From assembly GCA_046304755.1 (NCBI GenBank), contig JBKCDO010000253.1, positions 1 to 64,000 on the forward strand: 64,000 bases of DNA, in the 5' to 3' direction. Below are positions 52,806 to 62,064 of this stretch, in pieces. This DNA is from JAIBBG01 sp046304755 (lineage in GTDB: Bacteria > Bacteroidota > Bacteroidia > Flavobacteriales_D > Sanyastnellaceae). The notes under the pieces were generated by a model. That model was given only the letters and a program-made list of their open reading frames with translations. It ran no database searches and had not been told where the DNA came from. Numbering within the stretch: position 1 is the first letter of the stretch; the number at the start of each line of letters is the position of its first letter. The translations under genes and the position numbers were made by a program.

Positions 52806-54848
52806 TTATCGACGCTCGTAACGGTTGTCTTCGATTTCAGCCGCTTCACGGAAGGATGTGAAGATGGTGTTCGTTGTCTTCTGCTGGTAAGAAGCCGTTG
52901 TGCGATCACGATCTGATTCGTAGTTGTCGGCTGATTCGCCAACTACAACGTCAGCGCTGCGCTGAATGACATAAACGCCGCCTTTGCCGGTGATGGCTTT
53001 CGACATTTTGCCTGTTCCAAGACCAAAGCAAGCACCTATTACCACGTTTTCCTGGCCGCTTACGCCTGACATCGGAAGGTTAGCGCTGCGCATAGAAACG
53101 TTATCTGCTTTCTTCACCTCAGAACCGATGCGCGATGCGATCTCAGCCAAAGAGCCTTCATTCATCATAGCTGCATATTTCTCTGCTTTTTTCTCTTTAA
53201 TGGTTTCAGCCTTCATGACGTCGTATACGTTTTCGAAGGTTGGAACGCCTTTTTCTTTCACTTCTGTCAACGCAGCGATGATGTACTCTTTGCCAATCAT
53301 CATCGGCTGAGAAACTTCACCGAGTTCTGCGCCATATGCCCATCCGGTTAATTCACCTGCTTCAGCAAGGGCGCCAACAGAAGTTGCATTTGGCTTAATG
53401 TTTTTACCATCGATTAGAGGTGTTCCGCCATTGAGTGTGTCGGCTGCGGTGCGGAAAGCGAGAGTATCACCACAGTTCAGAGAGAATTCTTTTGCGGCAG
53501 CATAGGCACCTTTGATGGTCTTGCTGCTTGGCTCAATAACACGATCGATTTGTGCCACCTTGGTGTAAGGGAAATTCTTGCCGGTAACTTCGATGAGGTG
53601 CCATCCGAAATCGCTTTCTACGATTTGCAATGAACCTACAGCGCCATTGAAGCAAGCGTCTTCAAAAGGCTTGACCATAGCACCGCGGCCGAACTTACCC
53701 AGGCCACCACCGTTGGCGCCGCTTCCCGGATCTTCCGAATACTGCTTAGCCATTTCTTCGAAGTTTTTGTTGGCACTAATTACGTTTTTCAACGAATCCA
53801 GTTTTGCCTTACCTGTTGCCTTGTCCTTGATGAGGATGTGGCGAGCTTCAACTTGGTTGTTATCCAATCCGCGCTTGCTTGGCTTGATGAGGAAATAACG
53901 GCCATTGCTGACAACAGGACCGATGACAGTGCCGAGAGAATCACCTTTGATGCGTGACTCGATATCGGCCGGGAACATACCATCTGTGTAGTTCACATAG
54001 GCTTCAGCAACGTTTCCGGTATTGTTGGTTGCAAACATGGAGTCGTTTGCAGCGGTGCGGAAGTCATTCATGATTTTTTCCAAGGACTCACGCAGTGAAG
54101 CGCTGTCAGCAGGAGTGGCGCGCACAGGGAAGGAGATATACTTCACCGAGCGGCTTGTTTCCTGACGGTACTCGCGCTCGTTTTTGTGTTTGTTGTAATA
54201 GGCGCGAACATCGCTGTCGGTCCAGGTAATGGTGCTATCGGGAATTTCAGTGAAGGTCTTCACGACATAGTCCACAGAAACCTTATCGTTTGCGGCTTTG
54301 AAGGCCCATTTAGCATCGATGTTGTTGGCAAAAGCTGCTTTCTTCAACATGAGATCGTACTTCTCTTTCTGACGCTTCTGCATGATGAGTTTTTTCCAGT
54401 TATCAGCCATTTTAGTATCCATACCGTCGAAGCTTTTGCGCACTTGCTCTTTTAGCGAAGTGCTGTCTTTTCCTCCATAGATAGTGCTCTTGACGAATGG
54501 AGAAAGCAACTCACCGAAAGTGATTTCTTCATACTCTTCCTCGGAAATTTCAATGCCGAGGTTTTCGAATTCATCTTGGTAAATAATATTCTCTACCAAT
54601 TGATTCCATGTGTCGTTGGAAAGCGATTGCTCGTTGCCTTGGTACTGGAAGAGCGGTTCGCGGTCTTGCAGCGCACGCTGCCATTCCTGAGCGCTGATGG
54701 TTTGTCCATCAATCTCGCCGATGGCGGAATTGCTGTTTCCAAAAAGGGACATCACCGCGTCGTAAGGGATGAGGAAGGAGAGGAGACCTACTCCTACCAT
54801 AGCCAACAACAAACCACGCTGCTGTCGGATTTTTTCAATCATTGCCAT
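52806..54848 (-). CDS. PpiD/SurA-like peptidylprolyl isomerase, membrane anchored
   Basis: 680 residues. One N-terminal membrane helix (about 12-36, GLLLAMVGVGLLSFLIPYDAV) anchors a large periplasmic part. A SurA-N-like chaperone region (about 45-200, with AQEWQRALQ) is followed by a parvulin-type rotamase domain (about 340-440, VEARHILIKDK, QYSEDPGSGANGGGLGKFGRGAMVKPFEDA, FGWHLIEVTG). It probably helps fold outer-membrane proteins at the inner membrane's outer face, as PpiD does. It lies downstream of the CBS-domain gene on the same strand, a neighbourhood often kept in Bacteroidota. Confidence 0.92.
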   Translation of the reverse strand: MAMIEKIRQQRGLLLAMVGVGLLSFLIPYDAVMSLFGNSNSAIGEIDGQTISAQEWQRALQDREPLFQYQGNEQSLSNDTWNQLVENIIYQDEFENLGIEISEEEYEEITFGELLSPFVKSTIYGGKDSTSLKEQVRKSFDGMDTKMADNWKKLIMQKRQKEKYDLMLKKAAFANNIDAKWAFKAANDKVSVDYVVKTFTEIPDSTITWTDSDVRAYYNKHKNEREYRQETSRSVKYISFPVRATPADSASLRESLEKIMNDFRTAANDSMFATNNTGNVAEAYVNYTDGMFPADIESRIKGDSLGTVIGPVVSNGRYFLIKPSKRGLDNNQVEARHILIKDKATGKAKLDSLKNVISANKNFEEMAKQYSEDPGSGANGGGLGKFGRGAMVKPFEDACFNGAVGSLQIVESDFGWHLIEVTGKNFPYTKVAQIDRVIEPSSKTIKGAYAAAKEFSLNCGDTLAFRTAADTLNGGTPLIDGKNIKPNATSVGALAEAGELTGWAYGAELGEVSQPMMIGKEYIIAALTEVKEKGVPTFENVYDVMKAETIKEKKAEKYAAMMNEGSLAEIASRIGSEVKKADNVSMRSANLPMSGVSGQENVVIGACFGLGTGKMSKAITGKGGVYVIQRSADVVVGESADNYESDRDRTTASYQQKTTNTIFTSFREAAEIEDNRYERR

Positions 54849-55017
54849 AAGTCAGTCTTTCTTAAAATTTCGGGGTGCGAATATCGTAAATACACGCTAT
54901 ACTTCAATCGGATAGCTTTAAATAATTGACATTCAATATTTAGAAAACAGACTCCAATTTGGAAACCACTGTAAATGAGGCGATAAGAATTGCGGTGTGC
55001 GGAACGCGTCGCTAATT

Positions 55018-56301
55018 TTAAGCGTTCTCTTTGGCAACCTTCACCAATTCGATGCGCGTTTCGCTCACTTTCAGCATGGTGAACGTAAGGGCCCCGTGTG
55101 AAATGGATTCAGCTTCTTCCGGAATGTCGCCTCTCAGAAACAGAATCAAGCCTCCAAGAGTGTCATAAGCCTCTTGATTTTCCGGCAGCTCCAGGTTGTA
55201 TTTATTGTTGAGATAATCGATTTCGAGTCGGGCAGAAAAGTCATACGTGCCATTGCCGTGGTCAATTTCAGTGTTCTCCTCTTTGTCGTGTTCGTCTTCG
55301 ATTTCACCAAAAATCTCCTCCACAATGTCTTCCATGGTGATCATACCCGCTGTTCCACCAAATTCATCCACAACCACTGCGACATGTTTCTTTTGTTTGA
55401 TGAACATTTCCAAAATCTCATACGCAGGCATGGGCTCGGGAATTATGGTGATTGGTCGCAAAATGTGCTGAATGTGCTGAGGCTTCTTGAATAATTCATA
55501 GGAATGCACGTATCCGATGATGTGGTCCACGTTTTCGCGATACACGAGAATTTTAGAGAGACGGGTTTCAATAAATTTCTTGGTCAATTCAGCCACGCTA
55601 TCGGTGATTTCTACGGCAATGATTTCATTACGTGGAATGAGGCAGTCGCGGGCTTTTAGGTTGGAGAAATCCAGAGCATTCTGGAAAATCTGAATCTCGT
55701 GGTCAATAGCCTTGCTTTGATCAATGTTGCCTGTCGCTTCTTCCAGGTAATGGTCGAGGTCGATGCGGCCGAATTCGACTTCTTCGTCTTTGACTTCCTT
55801 GCGAACGAATATGCGGATGAAAAGGTCTGATATTCCGGTAATCACCCATGCGAATATGTAAAGGATACCATACCAGATGGCCATTGGAACGGCCATCATA
55901 TTGAGCCAGCGATTGGGGTTGATACTGAAGATGGCCTTGGGAATGAACTCCGCGAAAACCAGGACGATAACCGTAGAGATGAGGGTTTGCCCTATCACTA
56001 CACCGAACTCACCAATGCTTTCGGCTATGAAGGGAAAATTGGAAGTAATGGCATGTTCAATGACATCACCCATGTAAAGACCATAGACCACGAGTGCAGC
56101 ATTGTTTCCAATAAGCATCGTTGCAATAAATAGTTTGGGCTTGTTGACGAAATGTCCAATGATGCCGGAAGCGAAGACGCCCTGCTTCTTGTCGAGTTCA
56201 ATCTTGAGCTTATTGGCCGTGATGAAAGCGATTTCCATTCCACTGGAAAACGCTGAAGCCAGCAATGACAAGAAAATAATTAAGGGCCAATAGGAATCCA
56301 T
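55018..56301 (-). CDS. CNNM/CorC-type membrane protein with CBS domains (hemolysin family)
   Basis: 427 residues. The N-terminal DUF21/CNNM membrane domain (about 5-160) has four helices and the EIAFITANK segment. A CBS pair follows (about 205-325, RDCLIPRNEIIAVEITDSV, IPEPMPAYEILEMFIKQKKHVAVVVDEFGGTAGMITMEDIVEEIFGEI). The C-terminal CorC/HlyC domain ends the protein. The family is involved in divalent cation handling; some Bacteroidota members are GldE-like and associated with gliding motility, which cannot be decided here. A TACATTTG box 57 bases upstream suggests its own promoter. Confidence 0.88.
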   Translation of the reverse strand: MDSYWPLIIFLSLLASAFSSGMEIAFITANKLKIELDKKQGVFASGIIGHFVNKPKLFIATMLIGNNAALVVYGLYMGDVIEHAITSNFPFIAESIGEFGVVIGQTLISTVIVLVFAEFIPKAIFSINPNRWLNMMAVPMAIWYGILYIFAWVITGISDLFIRIFVRKEVKDEEVEFGRIDLDHYLEEATGNIDQSKAIDHEIQIFQNALDFSNLKARDCLIPRNEIIAVEITDSVAELTKKFIETRLSKILVYRENVDHIIGYVHSYELFKKPQHIQHILRPITIIPEPMPAYEILEMFIKQKKHVAVVVDEFGGTAGMITMEDIVEEIFGEIEDEHDKEENTEIDHGNGTYDFSARLEIDYLNNKYNLELPENQEAYDTLGGLILFLRGDIPEEAESISHGALTFTMLKVSETRIELVKVAKENA

Positions 56302-56358
56302 CTACTTGAAACAAACGAAACAGAAATGGTGTGGCTGTTGGGTTTGTAGGAAGCGAGA

Positions 56359-56366
56359 CAAATGTA
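56359..56366 (-). promoter_or_regulatory. Candidate -7 box (TACATTTG) for the CBS-domain gene
   Basis: An exact TAnnTTTG match 57 bases before the ATG at 56301. No TTTG at the usual -33 spacing. Confidence 0.4.
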
Positions 56367-56397
56367 GTGAAAGGAAAGCCCTAGTGTGTTAAATGCG

Positions 56398-56598
56398 TTA
56401 ACGCTGTTGATTGCGCTCCATGCGTTTGCGCATCGAACGTCTGAAGAGCCACCAGAAAAAGGAGATGGCAGGGATATAGAATTTGTTGAATTCACTGCGA
56501 GATGCTTCTATGAACACCACCGAGTAGCAGGCAAACAAGAAGGAGGCAATGGTAAAGAGCAGCCAGAAATGTTCGAGAATTTTATTGGTTTTTTCCAT
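56398..56598 (-). CDS. Small membrane protein of unknown function
   Basis: 66 residues from ATG 56598, which overlaps the end of lptC by 17 bases. Two hydrophobic segments are visible (about 9-27 LEHFWLLFTIASFLFACYS and 38-52 YIPAISFFWWLFRRS), then a basic tail (RRSMRKRMERNQQR). The tight overlap and the basic tail after the second helix argue for a real gene. An upstream in-frame extension to 56694 lies within lptC and is not needed. Function unknown. Confidence 0.6.
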   Translation of the reverse strand: MEKTNKILEHFWLLFTIASFLFACYSVVFIEASRSEFNKFYIPAISFFWWLFRRSMRKRMERNQQR

Positions 56599-57163
56599 TG
56601 GTCGTGTCTTGTTTTTCTTCCACCACGAAATCACCTGTAGGTTGAAGGATGCGATAACGGGTGAAATTATCGTTGCTTTCAATGCCGAGTCCATGAAGGA
56701 TGCTGCCGCCGGCCAGCGTAATCTTCACACGTTTTTCAGTATGGATGTGTGCACTATCCTGATCATAGATTAACTCGGAAGTTTCCAGTTGTTCACCGGC
56801 AACATTGGTCAGCACTACATTTCCCCAGGCCTTGAGCGTTTTCTTTTTTTCAAGGTAAATGCCGCTATCAGCTTTGATACGGGCTTCTTCACGCTCCAGA
56901 CTATCGAAGAATATCATGGAGAATCCGCCGCCTGCCAGGATGTAGTCGTCATCACCTTCTACTTCATATTGTTCCAGCACACCTGCTTCCAGGCGCGTCT
57001 GCTTGTTTCCTTTTTCAGAAAATGTGTAGGATGCACCGTAACTCGTTTGAACGGGTTTGGTGTTTTTGTCGGTGATGGCCCGGATATCGGCAATGTCGTT
57101 ACGACACGCTGTAAGTAAAACGGCGATAACAGTTGTGAGTATGATGCCCTTGATTGCGGTCAT
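56582..57163 (-). CDS. lptC: LptC-like LPS-export periplasmic protein
   Basis: 193 residues. A lipoprotein-like N-terminus (IAVLLTACRND, Cys 20) precedes a beta-jellyroll-like region with segments typical of LptC/LptA folds (DDYILAGGGFSMIFFDSLEREEARIKADSGIYLEKKKTLKAWGNVVLTNVAGEQLETSELIYD, in part). LptC bridges the inner-membrane LPS transporter to LptA in the periplasm. In Bacteroidota LptC is often a short lipoprotein, as here. It starts 4 bases after the barrel gene. Confidence 0.82.
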   Translation of the reverse strand: MTAIKGIILTTVIAVLLTACRNDIADIRAITDKNTKPVQTSYGASYTFSEKGNKQTRLEAGVLEQYEVEGDDDYILAGGGFSMIFFDSLEREEARIKADSGIYLEKKKTLKAWGNVVLTNVAGEQLETSELIYDQDSAHIHTEKRVKITLAGGSILHGLGIESNDNFTRYRILQPTGDFVVEEKQDTTNGKNQ

Positions 57164-57167
57164 TCGT

Positions 57168-58577
57168 TTAGTCGTACTTCACCTGACGGAACCAGCGGTC
57201 GAAGCTCGATGGTGATAGGGAGAATCCCACCATAAACGCTACGTAATCTTCGCTAATCAACCCTTGATCCAATGTTCCGCGCTGGCCGATTTCAACACCC
57301 AAGTTCAGTTTAGACTGAGAGCGAATGACCGGTATGCTTAACCCTGCTGTGATTCCCGTTTGTTCGATACGAATATCGTTGAGCACGAGTTCAGATTGAT
57401 AAGCCCTATATCCCACGCGATACTGCAGACGATTGAAGAAGTTGTTGCTGACATCGGTGGTTGGTTTGAATTCAGCACCAACCGACCATCCTTGAGCCGA
57501 TTGAAGCCCTTCATCGAGGTTAGCATCTTCGCTGATGGAAAGGCGATAGAGTGACCAATCCTGCAGTTTGAATTCTGCACCAAGCATTAAGGCACCCCAT
57601 TTCTTATTGTAAATCTTGTAGGCCAAACCGGCTTGAATGCGCTGCGGGATAATTAATCGCCCACCAACGGCATCCAGGAAATACGACGTGTCTCGAAGGG
57701 CGCTAGTTCCCGCTATGCGAAGTGAGGAAATCAGTTCTGTGTATTCAACGCCAAGGTTGGACTCCATCGCATAAACGGCGCCTAGCTGCAGTGCTGATCC
57801 TCCAATGATTCGGCGCTGTGGGTCGCGACGTGTAGTGAGATTTACTTTGTATTGAATTCCAGTTTCCAGACTGATACCCTTGGTCCAGAGGTTCACGTAG
57901 TTGATCGTCGAGTAGTGCTCCGATTGATCAAACGACACATAGTTCTCGCGTGTGATGTTGCCAAAGATGTAGTTGGCGTTTATTCCGACAGATAACTGAT
58001 GCAGCTTCACTTGGTTGCTGTCGCTGCGTTGTTTGAGCGAATCGGAAGAAAAGAGCGATCCGAATCGAAATACCCGTGAAGTACCAATTGTCGCCTTATT
58101 CAATCCACCGCGGCCGTTGTAGCGATAAGTCGCAGTGAGCGTGTCACTGAGGGTGTCTTTTGAAGTAAATCGATAGTCAACGGAGCTGTAGGGTGACAGA
58201 CCAATTGCGATCCCCCATTTTCCCGTGGGCTTTCGAAAGCCCATGCTTAGCTCGTGTATCTGTCCGTTGCCGTATTTGGAAGTTGCAGTGCCGTCGTTCG
58301 TTGTGGTGTGAGCGCCTTTTACTGTAGTCTGCAAGTTGGTGGCGTCCAGAAATGCATAGGACGCGGGATTAGCAAGGTTGAGGCAAATGGGATCCGATTG
58401 CGCTGCAGTCATACCACCCATACCAAAGTGATTGGCATTGCCCGGGTTGTCGATAATACCCAAACCAAAGCGGGAGTAAACAGAATTCGGGTTCGACTGT
58501 GCGAAAGCAGCAAGCTGCATCAGCAGAAGCGAGGCGAGAAAAAAAGTGCTACGCACTGTGGTGTCGAAGAATTTCAT
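57168..58577 (-). CDS. Outer-membrane beta-barrel protein
   Basis: 469 residues with a signal peptide (about 1-26, ending AAFAQ). The N-terminal part reads SNPNSVYSRFGLGIIDNPGNANHFGMGGMTAAQ, like the start of Bacteroidota FadL/PorV-type barrels. Amphipathic strands with aromatic ends follow to the C-terminus. It overlaps coaX by 29 bases and precedes lptC by 4, so it belongs to the same operon. A role in envelope biogenesis is suggested by position only. The substrate is unknown. Confidence 0.78.
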   Translation of the reverse strand: MKFFDTTVRSTFFLASLLLMQLAAFAQSNPNSVYSRFGLGIIDNPGNANHFGMGGMTAAQSDPICLNLANPASYAFLDATNLQTTVKGAHTTTNDGTATSKYGNGQIHELSMGFRKPTGKWGIAIGLSPYSSVDYRFTSKDTLSDTLTATYRYNGRGGLNKATIGTSRVFRFGSLFSSDSLKQRSDSNQVKLHQLSVGINANYIFGNITRENYVSFDQSEHYSTINYVNLWTKGISLETGIQYKVNLTTRRDPQRRIIGGSALQLGAVYAMESNLGVEYTELISSLRIAGTSALRDTSYFLDAVGGRLIIPQRIQAGLAYKIYNKKWGALMLGAEFKLQDWSLYRLSISEDANLDEGLQSAQGWSVGAEFKPTTDVSNNFFNRLQYRVGYRAYQSELVLNDIRIEQTGITAGLSIPVIRSQSKLNLGVEIGQRGTLDQGLISEDYVAFMVGFSLSPSSFDRWFRQVKYD

Positions 58578-59277
58578 GAAGCCCCTCGTGGGTTAAGTAA
58601 GGAGCCGCAAAAATGCTACTTTTCAAGTGCTTCTCAAAAAATGATGCATCACCGCCGGTGATTATTACGATTAATTGTGGAAACTGCTCGCGGTAGCGGG
58701 CAATCATTCTCTCTGTTTCGGACAGCACACCCAGCAGCACGCCGCTTTCGATGGAGCCCTGTGTATTCAGTCCTACTAATTGCGGGATGTTTAGTTCTTC
58801 ATGATGAACATGTGGCAACGCTCCCGTATAGTCATGCAGCGCGCGAAAGCGCATGCGTATGCCCGGAGCGATGCCGCCACCGAGTAGTGCACCTTCTGCC
58901 ATGGTTGTATAGGTGATACAGCTTCCACAATCGATAACCAAAAGATTTCCTTTTCCAAAACGCTTGATTGCACCCGCTGCATTGGCGATGCGGTCGGGTC
59001 CAAGCGTCGAGGGCGTTTCGTAGCGTATTTCTATGGGTAATGACATCGAAGCATGTAATTGAACAGCGGGGATGTTTACCATCGAGAGCAGCTGAGCTGA
59101 TTCCTCCGAAGAACGAACGTCCGATACAATCGCATGCGTTGGGTTGTGTTGTCTGATATAGGATGGCAGTGCAATGGTTAGCTCGTCGTCTTCAATCACG
59201 GTGAAATGCAGAAGATCGCTTCCGTTGAACAACGAAAGTTTCGTTTGCGTGTTGCCTCTATCAATGGCCAATTGCAT
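58549..59277 (-). CDS. coaX: Type III pantothenate kinase
   Basis: 242 residues. It phosphorylates pantothenate, the first step of CoA synthesis. The ATP-binding phosphate-1 motif AIDRGNTQTKLSLF is at the start, TLGPDRIANAAGA and LLVIDCGSCITY (catalytic/metal Asp) follow near 90-120, and VIITGGDASFFEKHL is near 212. The actin-like fold and the order of these motifs are those of CoaX. It is the first gene of the coaX-barrel-lptC-small protein cluster. Confidence 0.94.
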   Translation of the reverse strand: MQLAIDRGNTQTKLSLFNGSDLLHFTVIEDDELTIALPSYIRQHNPTHAIVSDVRSSEESAQLLSMVNIPAVQLHASMSLPIEIRYETPSTLGPDRIANAAGAIKRFGKGNLLVIDCGSCITYTTMAEGALLGGGIAPGIRMRFRALHDYTGALPHVHHEELNIPQLVGLNTQGSIESGVLLGVLSETERMIARYREQFPQLIVIITGGDASFFEKHLKSSIFAAPYLTHEGLHEILRHHSA

Positions 59278-59285
59278 GGTGCAAA

Positions 59286-60074
59286 TTAGTGCTTCTCGTG
59301 AACACGGCGCTGCTGAATAATATCCCTGATGATTCGGGGAAAATTCAGTGTGATGAAAAAAAGCATACCCATGTATTTACCTGCTAAGCGGCGAGGTTCA
59401 CGAATGGCACGGTAGAGCCAACGTAGCCCCAGTCGCTTCATCCATTCAGGACTTTTACTCTCAGGATAGGCCAGGTAGTTGAATACGCCTCCGATGCCCA
59501 TCAATGTTCCTGAAGAGAGAAACGGAGTCGCACGTTGCATCAATAGATCTTGCTTCGGGCTGCTGATGCCAATCCAAATGAAATCCGGTTTGAGCGCAGC
59601 AATTTGTTTGAAGTCTTCTTCAATGCTCGCATGGGATGCTATCTCATCAACCGAGAGCATGGGAGGTGATTTCATTCCCGCTATGTTGGCGTTTGGAAAT
59701 TCGGCTTTTAGCCGCAGAACCAGTGTATCCAGCAGCGCCTGTGATCCGCCGTAGAAGTAGTGTGTTGATGTGGTCGCTAGGAGTGCCTTACATACGTGAT
59801 AACCGGAAACGGTGCGAACATTTTTCAATCCGATACAGTTGGCAAACCATTGTGAGGGTTTGCCATCAGGCAGCGTCATTCGTGAGTTGGAGAGGATGCC
59901 AAGCAGTCTGCTGTCGCGATTGGCGGCGCGAATCACGAAGCTGTCAGGGAAGCAGATATAGGAGCTTGGTGTTTGAGGCCTTGAGGTTAATTCAGAAAGT
60001 ACGTCTTCTGTGTTCGTTGCATTGATGGGAACACCTAAGAACAGAAAACGCTTTGATGAAAATCCAGAATTCAC
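59286..60074 (-). CDS. WecG/TagA/CpsF-family glycosyltransferase
   Basis: 262 residues with a GTG start that overlaps the previous gene's stop (GTGA). Family motifs: LGVPINATNTEDVLSEL near the start, SRMTLPDGKPSQWF (near 64-77), YFYGGSQALLDTLV, then IWIGISSPKQDLLMQR and GTLMGIGGVFNYLA. These enzymes transfer ManNAc-type or related sugars onto lipid-linked acceptors at the membrane. It is the last gene in this polysaccharide operon. Confidence 0.9.
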   Translation of the reverse strand: MNSGFSSKRFLFLGVPINATNTEDVLSELTSRPQTPSSYICFPDSFVIRAANRDSRLLGILSNSRMTLPDGKPSQWFANCIGLKNVRTVSGYHVCKALLATTSTHYFYGGSQALLDTLVLRLKAEFPNANIAGMKSPPMLSVDEIASHASIEEDFKQIAALKPDFIWIGISSPKQDLLMQRATPFLSSGTLMGIGGVFNYLAYPESKSPEWMKRLGLRWLYRAIREPRRLAGKYMGMLFFITLNFPRIIRDIIQQRRVHEKH

Positions 60075-61186
60075 GGGAGCAAGTTACGTTCGCGACAGGC
60101 CTTGACAAAATGTGTTATTCTGGCTTGCCAGGTTTGTTCTTGCGACCATAACCAACGTTTCATGCGAAGCTCATCGGTATCCGATTTGATTGCCTCGTTA
60201 ACGCGGAGGGCAAAATCATTGGGATGATCACAAAAGGAGATTAATGTTTCGTCTACGGGCATTCCCGACATACTTGGTAAACGAGTAACCACCACCGGTA
60301 ATCCGCAGGCAAGGTATTGCCAGAGTTTACTTGGAGTAACCCCGCTATTAACGGATTCTGTGCGGTAAGGAGCAATACCTGCATCACAATTGCGAAGCTG
60401 CGTGTAGAGTGCTTCGCCGGTTAATGGTCCCGTAAAATGCACGTTTGTAAATCCTTCAAACTCCTTTCTGAAATCGGCCTTCACGGGTCCGATACACATT
60501 AACTCTAAGTCGACATTAGCAGCAATAGCTTTCACAATCTCCTGAGGAACGCGCTGTAAATTGAACGCCGCGAGAAACGCAACACGTTTTTTTTGCCGTT
60601 GCCGAATGAGTTCCGGCGCTTGTTGCATCAAGGGACCGGCTAAATGAAGATGCATTAATGACCGTGCATATGGTCGAAACTTTTCGAAAAGATCATCGGC
60701 TGTCACCATGGTCAATGCGCAATGCTCTAGCAGCGCTTTTTCTTGAGCCCACTGACCGCTCAGAAAAAAATTCCATTTTTTAGCACCACGGCGGGTATGG
60801 TCATCGGTGGCATAATAGACCGATTTCGCGTAGTGCGAATTGCAAGCGATTGACGTATGATCAAAGGTTATCCAGATGCTGTTTTGAGTATCGCACGTTG
60901 ATTCGATTGCCTTACGAATGCGCTTATAATAGATATTGCTCAATATCGGAATACGGTAGCGCATCTTATAGTGAATCGGCCAGCGATTTTCCAGAACGGT
61001 GATGTTTTCTGTCACGCGCTTGAGTTGCGTTGAAAACAACATGCTGCGTGTATTGGCTTCTACAAAGAGACAGCGATAGCGTTCGCTAAGCGCTTGTGTG
61101 AATTGATGACGTGAACGCGGTATTTCATTCCACGGGGTGCGCGTGAGAATGATGAAATCGAAGTTGTTGTCCAAGTTTTCGCTCAT
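60071..61186 (-). CDS. Glycosyltransferase, GT4/GT1-like
   Basis: 371 residues. The N-terminal half is divergent (FDFIILTRTPWNEIPRSRHQF); the C-terminal half shows the GT-B nucleotide-sugar site (CDAGIAPYRTESVNSGVTPSKLWQYLACGLPVVVTRLPSMSG in part, Glu/Lys in SGVTPSKLWQYLACGLP). It probably adds one sugar to the growing repeat unit. The ATG start overlaps the GT2 stop (ATGA), and it overlaps WecG by 4 bases. Donor and acceptor unknown. Confidence 0.85.
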   Translation of the reverse strand: MSENLDNNFDFIILTRTPWNEIPRSRHQFTQALSERYRCLFVEANTRSMLFSTQLKRVTENITVLENRWPIHYKMRYRIPILSNIYYKRIRKAIESTCDTQNSIWITFDHTSIACNSHYAKSVYYATDDHTRRGAKKWNFFLSGQWAQEKALLEHCALTMVTADDLFEKFRPYARSLMHLHLAGPLMQQAPELIRQRQKKRVAFLAAFNLQRVPQEIVKAIAANVDLELMCIGPVKADFRKEFEGFTNVHFTGPLTGEALYTQLRNCDAGIAPYRTESVNSGVTPSKLWQYLACGLPVVVTRLPSMSGMPVDETLISFCDHPNDFALRVNEAIKSDTDELRMKRWLWSQEQTWQARITHFVKACRERNLLP

Positions 61187-62064
61187 CCTTTAAAGTTCGC
61201 GCGCAGAATGAGTAAGATATGAGCTATCAGCAACAAGGGGGCAATGAGCATAGGTTGATGTTCCGCAATCAAACGAATGCGATCAGGCAGGTACACCCGT
61301 GACTGTGGCCTAAACAAATCGCGCAGCAGTTGTTTGAATGAAGCCTTCCTGAGCGATGATCCGGAAGCAGTCATGAGGTGATGTGCATACAAGACGAGGT
61401 CGGTATGCACAACAGGGTGCACGTTTTTTTGCTTTGCACGCAGGCAAAAATCTTCATCGGAGTGATACTGCACAAGATGGCGATTAAAACCTTTAACCGT
61501 ATTGAATAATTCGCCGGAGAAGGTCATTCCGCGTCCCGGCAATACATCGCTTTCAATGCTGATAGATGTTGGAGTGTAGCCGGTCATCGCTGCGGTATGA
61601 CGAATTCTTTTAAGACCGAAGTATTTAAGTTTCACACCACTGAATAGCACGCGGTGTGGCTTTTCAAAGGTCAGGGATATGGGAGCGAAAATGAAATTCT
61701 TTTCTGCGCTAAGAATATGGTCAAGTGTCTTTTGAAGAAAATCAGGTGCGATTCTGCTGTCGTCGTTGATGATTTGAATAGCGTTACAACCGTGTTCAAT
61801 GGCATAGCGTGTTCCTTCATCCGCGCAGCGTGTAAACCACCAGCGGCCATCACCGTTGACGAAATGCAATGGATAGTGGAGTTGAGCATTTAAGTTAGCT
61901 GTGTCATCGGTGCTGCCATCATTGACGATAACAATTAATGGTTTGTTTGATAATCGTTCTGCTTGCGAAGTAATTTCGAGAAGGAGTTCGCGCAGTAATG
62001 CGCATCGATTAAATGTAGGGATGACAATGCCGAGCTGAGTGCTATGTGCTGTTGTGTCGTTCAC
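61183..62064 (-). CDS. Glycosyltransferase family 2
   Basis: About 293 residues from GTG 62064, which overlaps the polymerase stop (GTGA). The longer frame to 62235 lies within the polymerase gene and has no domain. It begins VNDTTAHSTQLGIVIPTFNR, with VIVNDGSTDDT (near 45) as the nucleotide-binding DxD-type region and QIINDDSRIAP as the second acidic motif. A SDEDFCLRAK-like DEDFCLRAKQK motif is near 205. Rhamnosyl- or related sugar transfer is possible. Acts inside the cell on a lipid-linked glycan. Confidence 0.86.
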   Translation of the reverse strand: MNDTTAHSTQLGIVIPTFNRCALLRELLLEITSQAERLSNKPLIVIVNDGSTDDTANLNAQLHYPLHFVNGDGRWWFTRCADEGTRYAIEHGCNAIQIINDDSRIAPDFLQKTLDHILSAEKNFIFAPISLTFEKPHRVLFSGVKLKYFGLKRIRHTAAMTGYTPTSISIESDVLPGRGMTFSGELFNTVKGFNRHLVQYHSDEDFCLRAKQKNVHPVVHTDLVLYAHHLMTASGSSLRKASFKQLLRDLFRPQSRVYLPDRIRLIAEHQPMLIAPLLLIAHILLILRANFKG

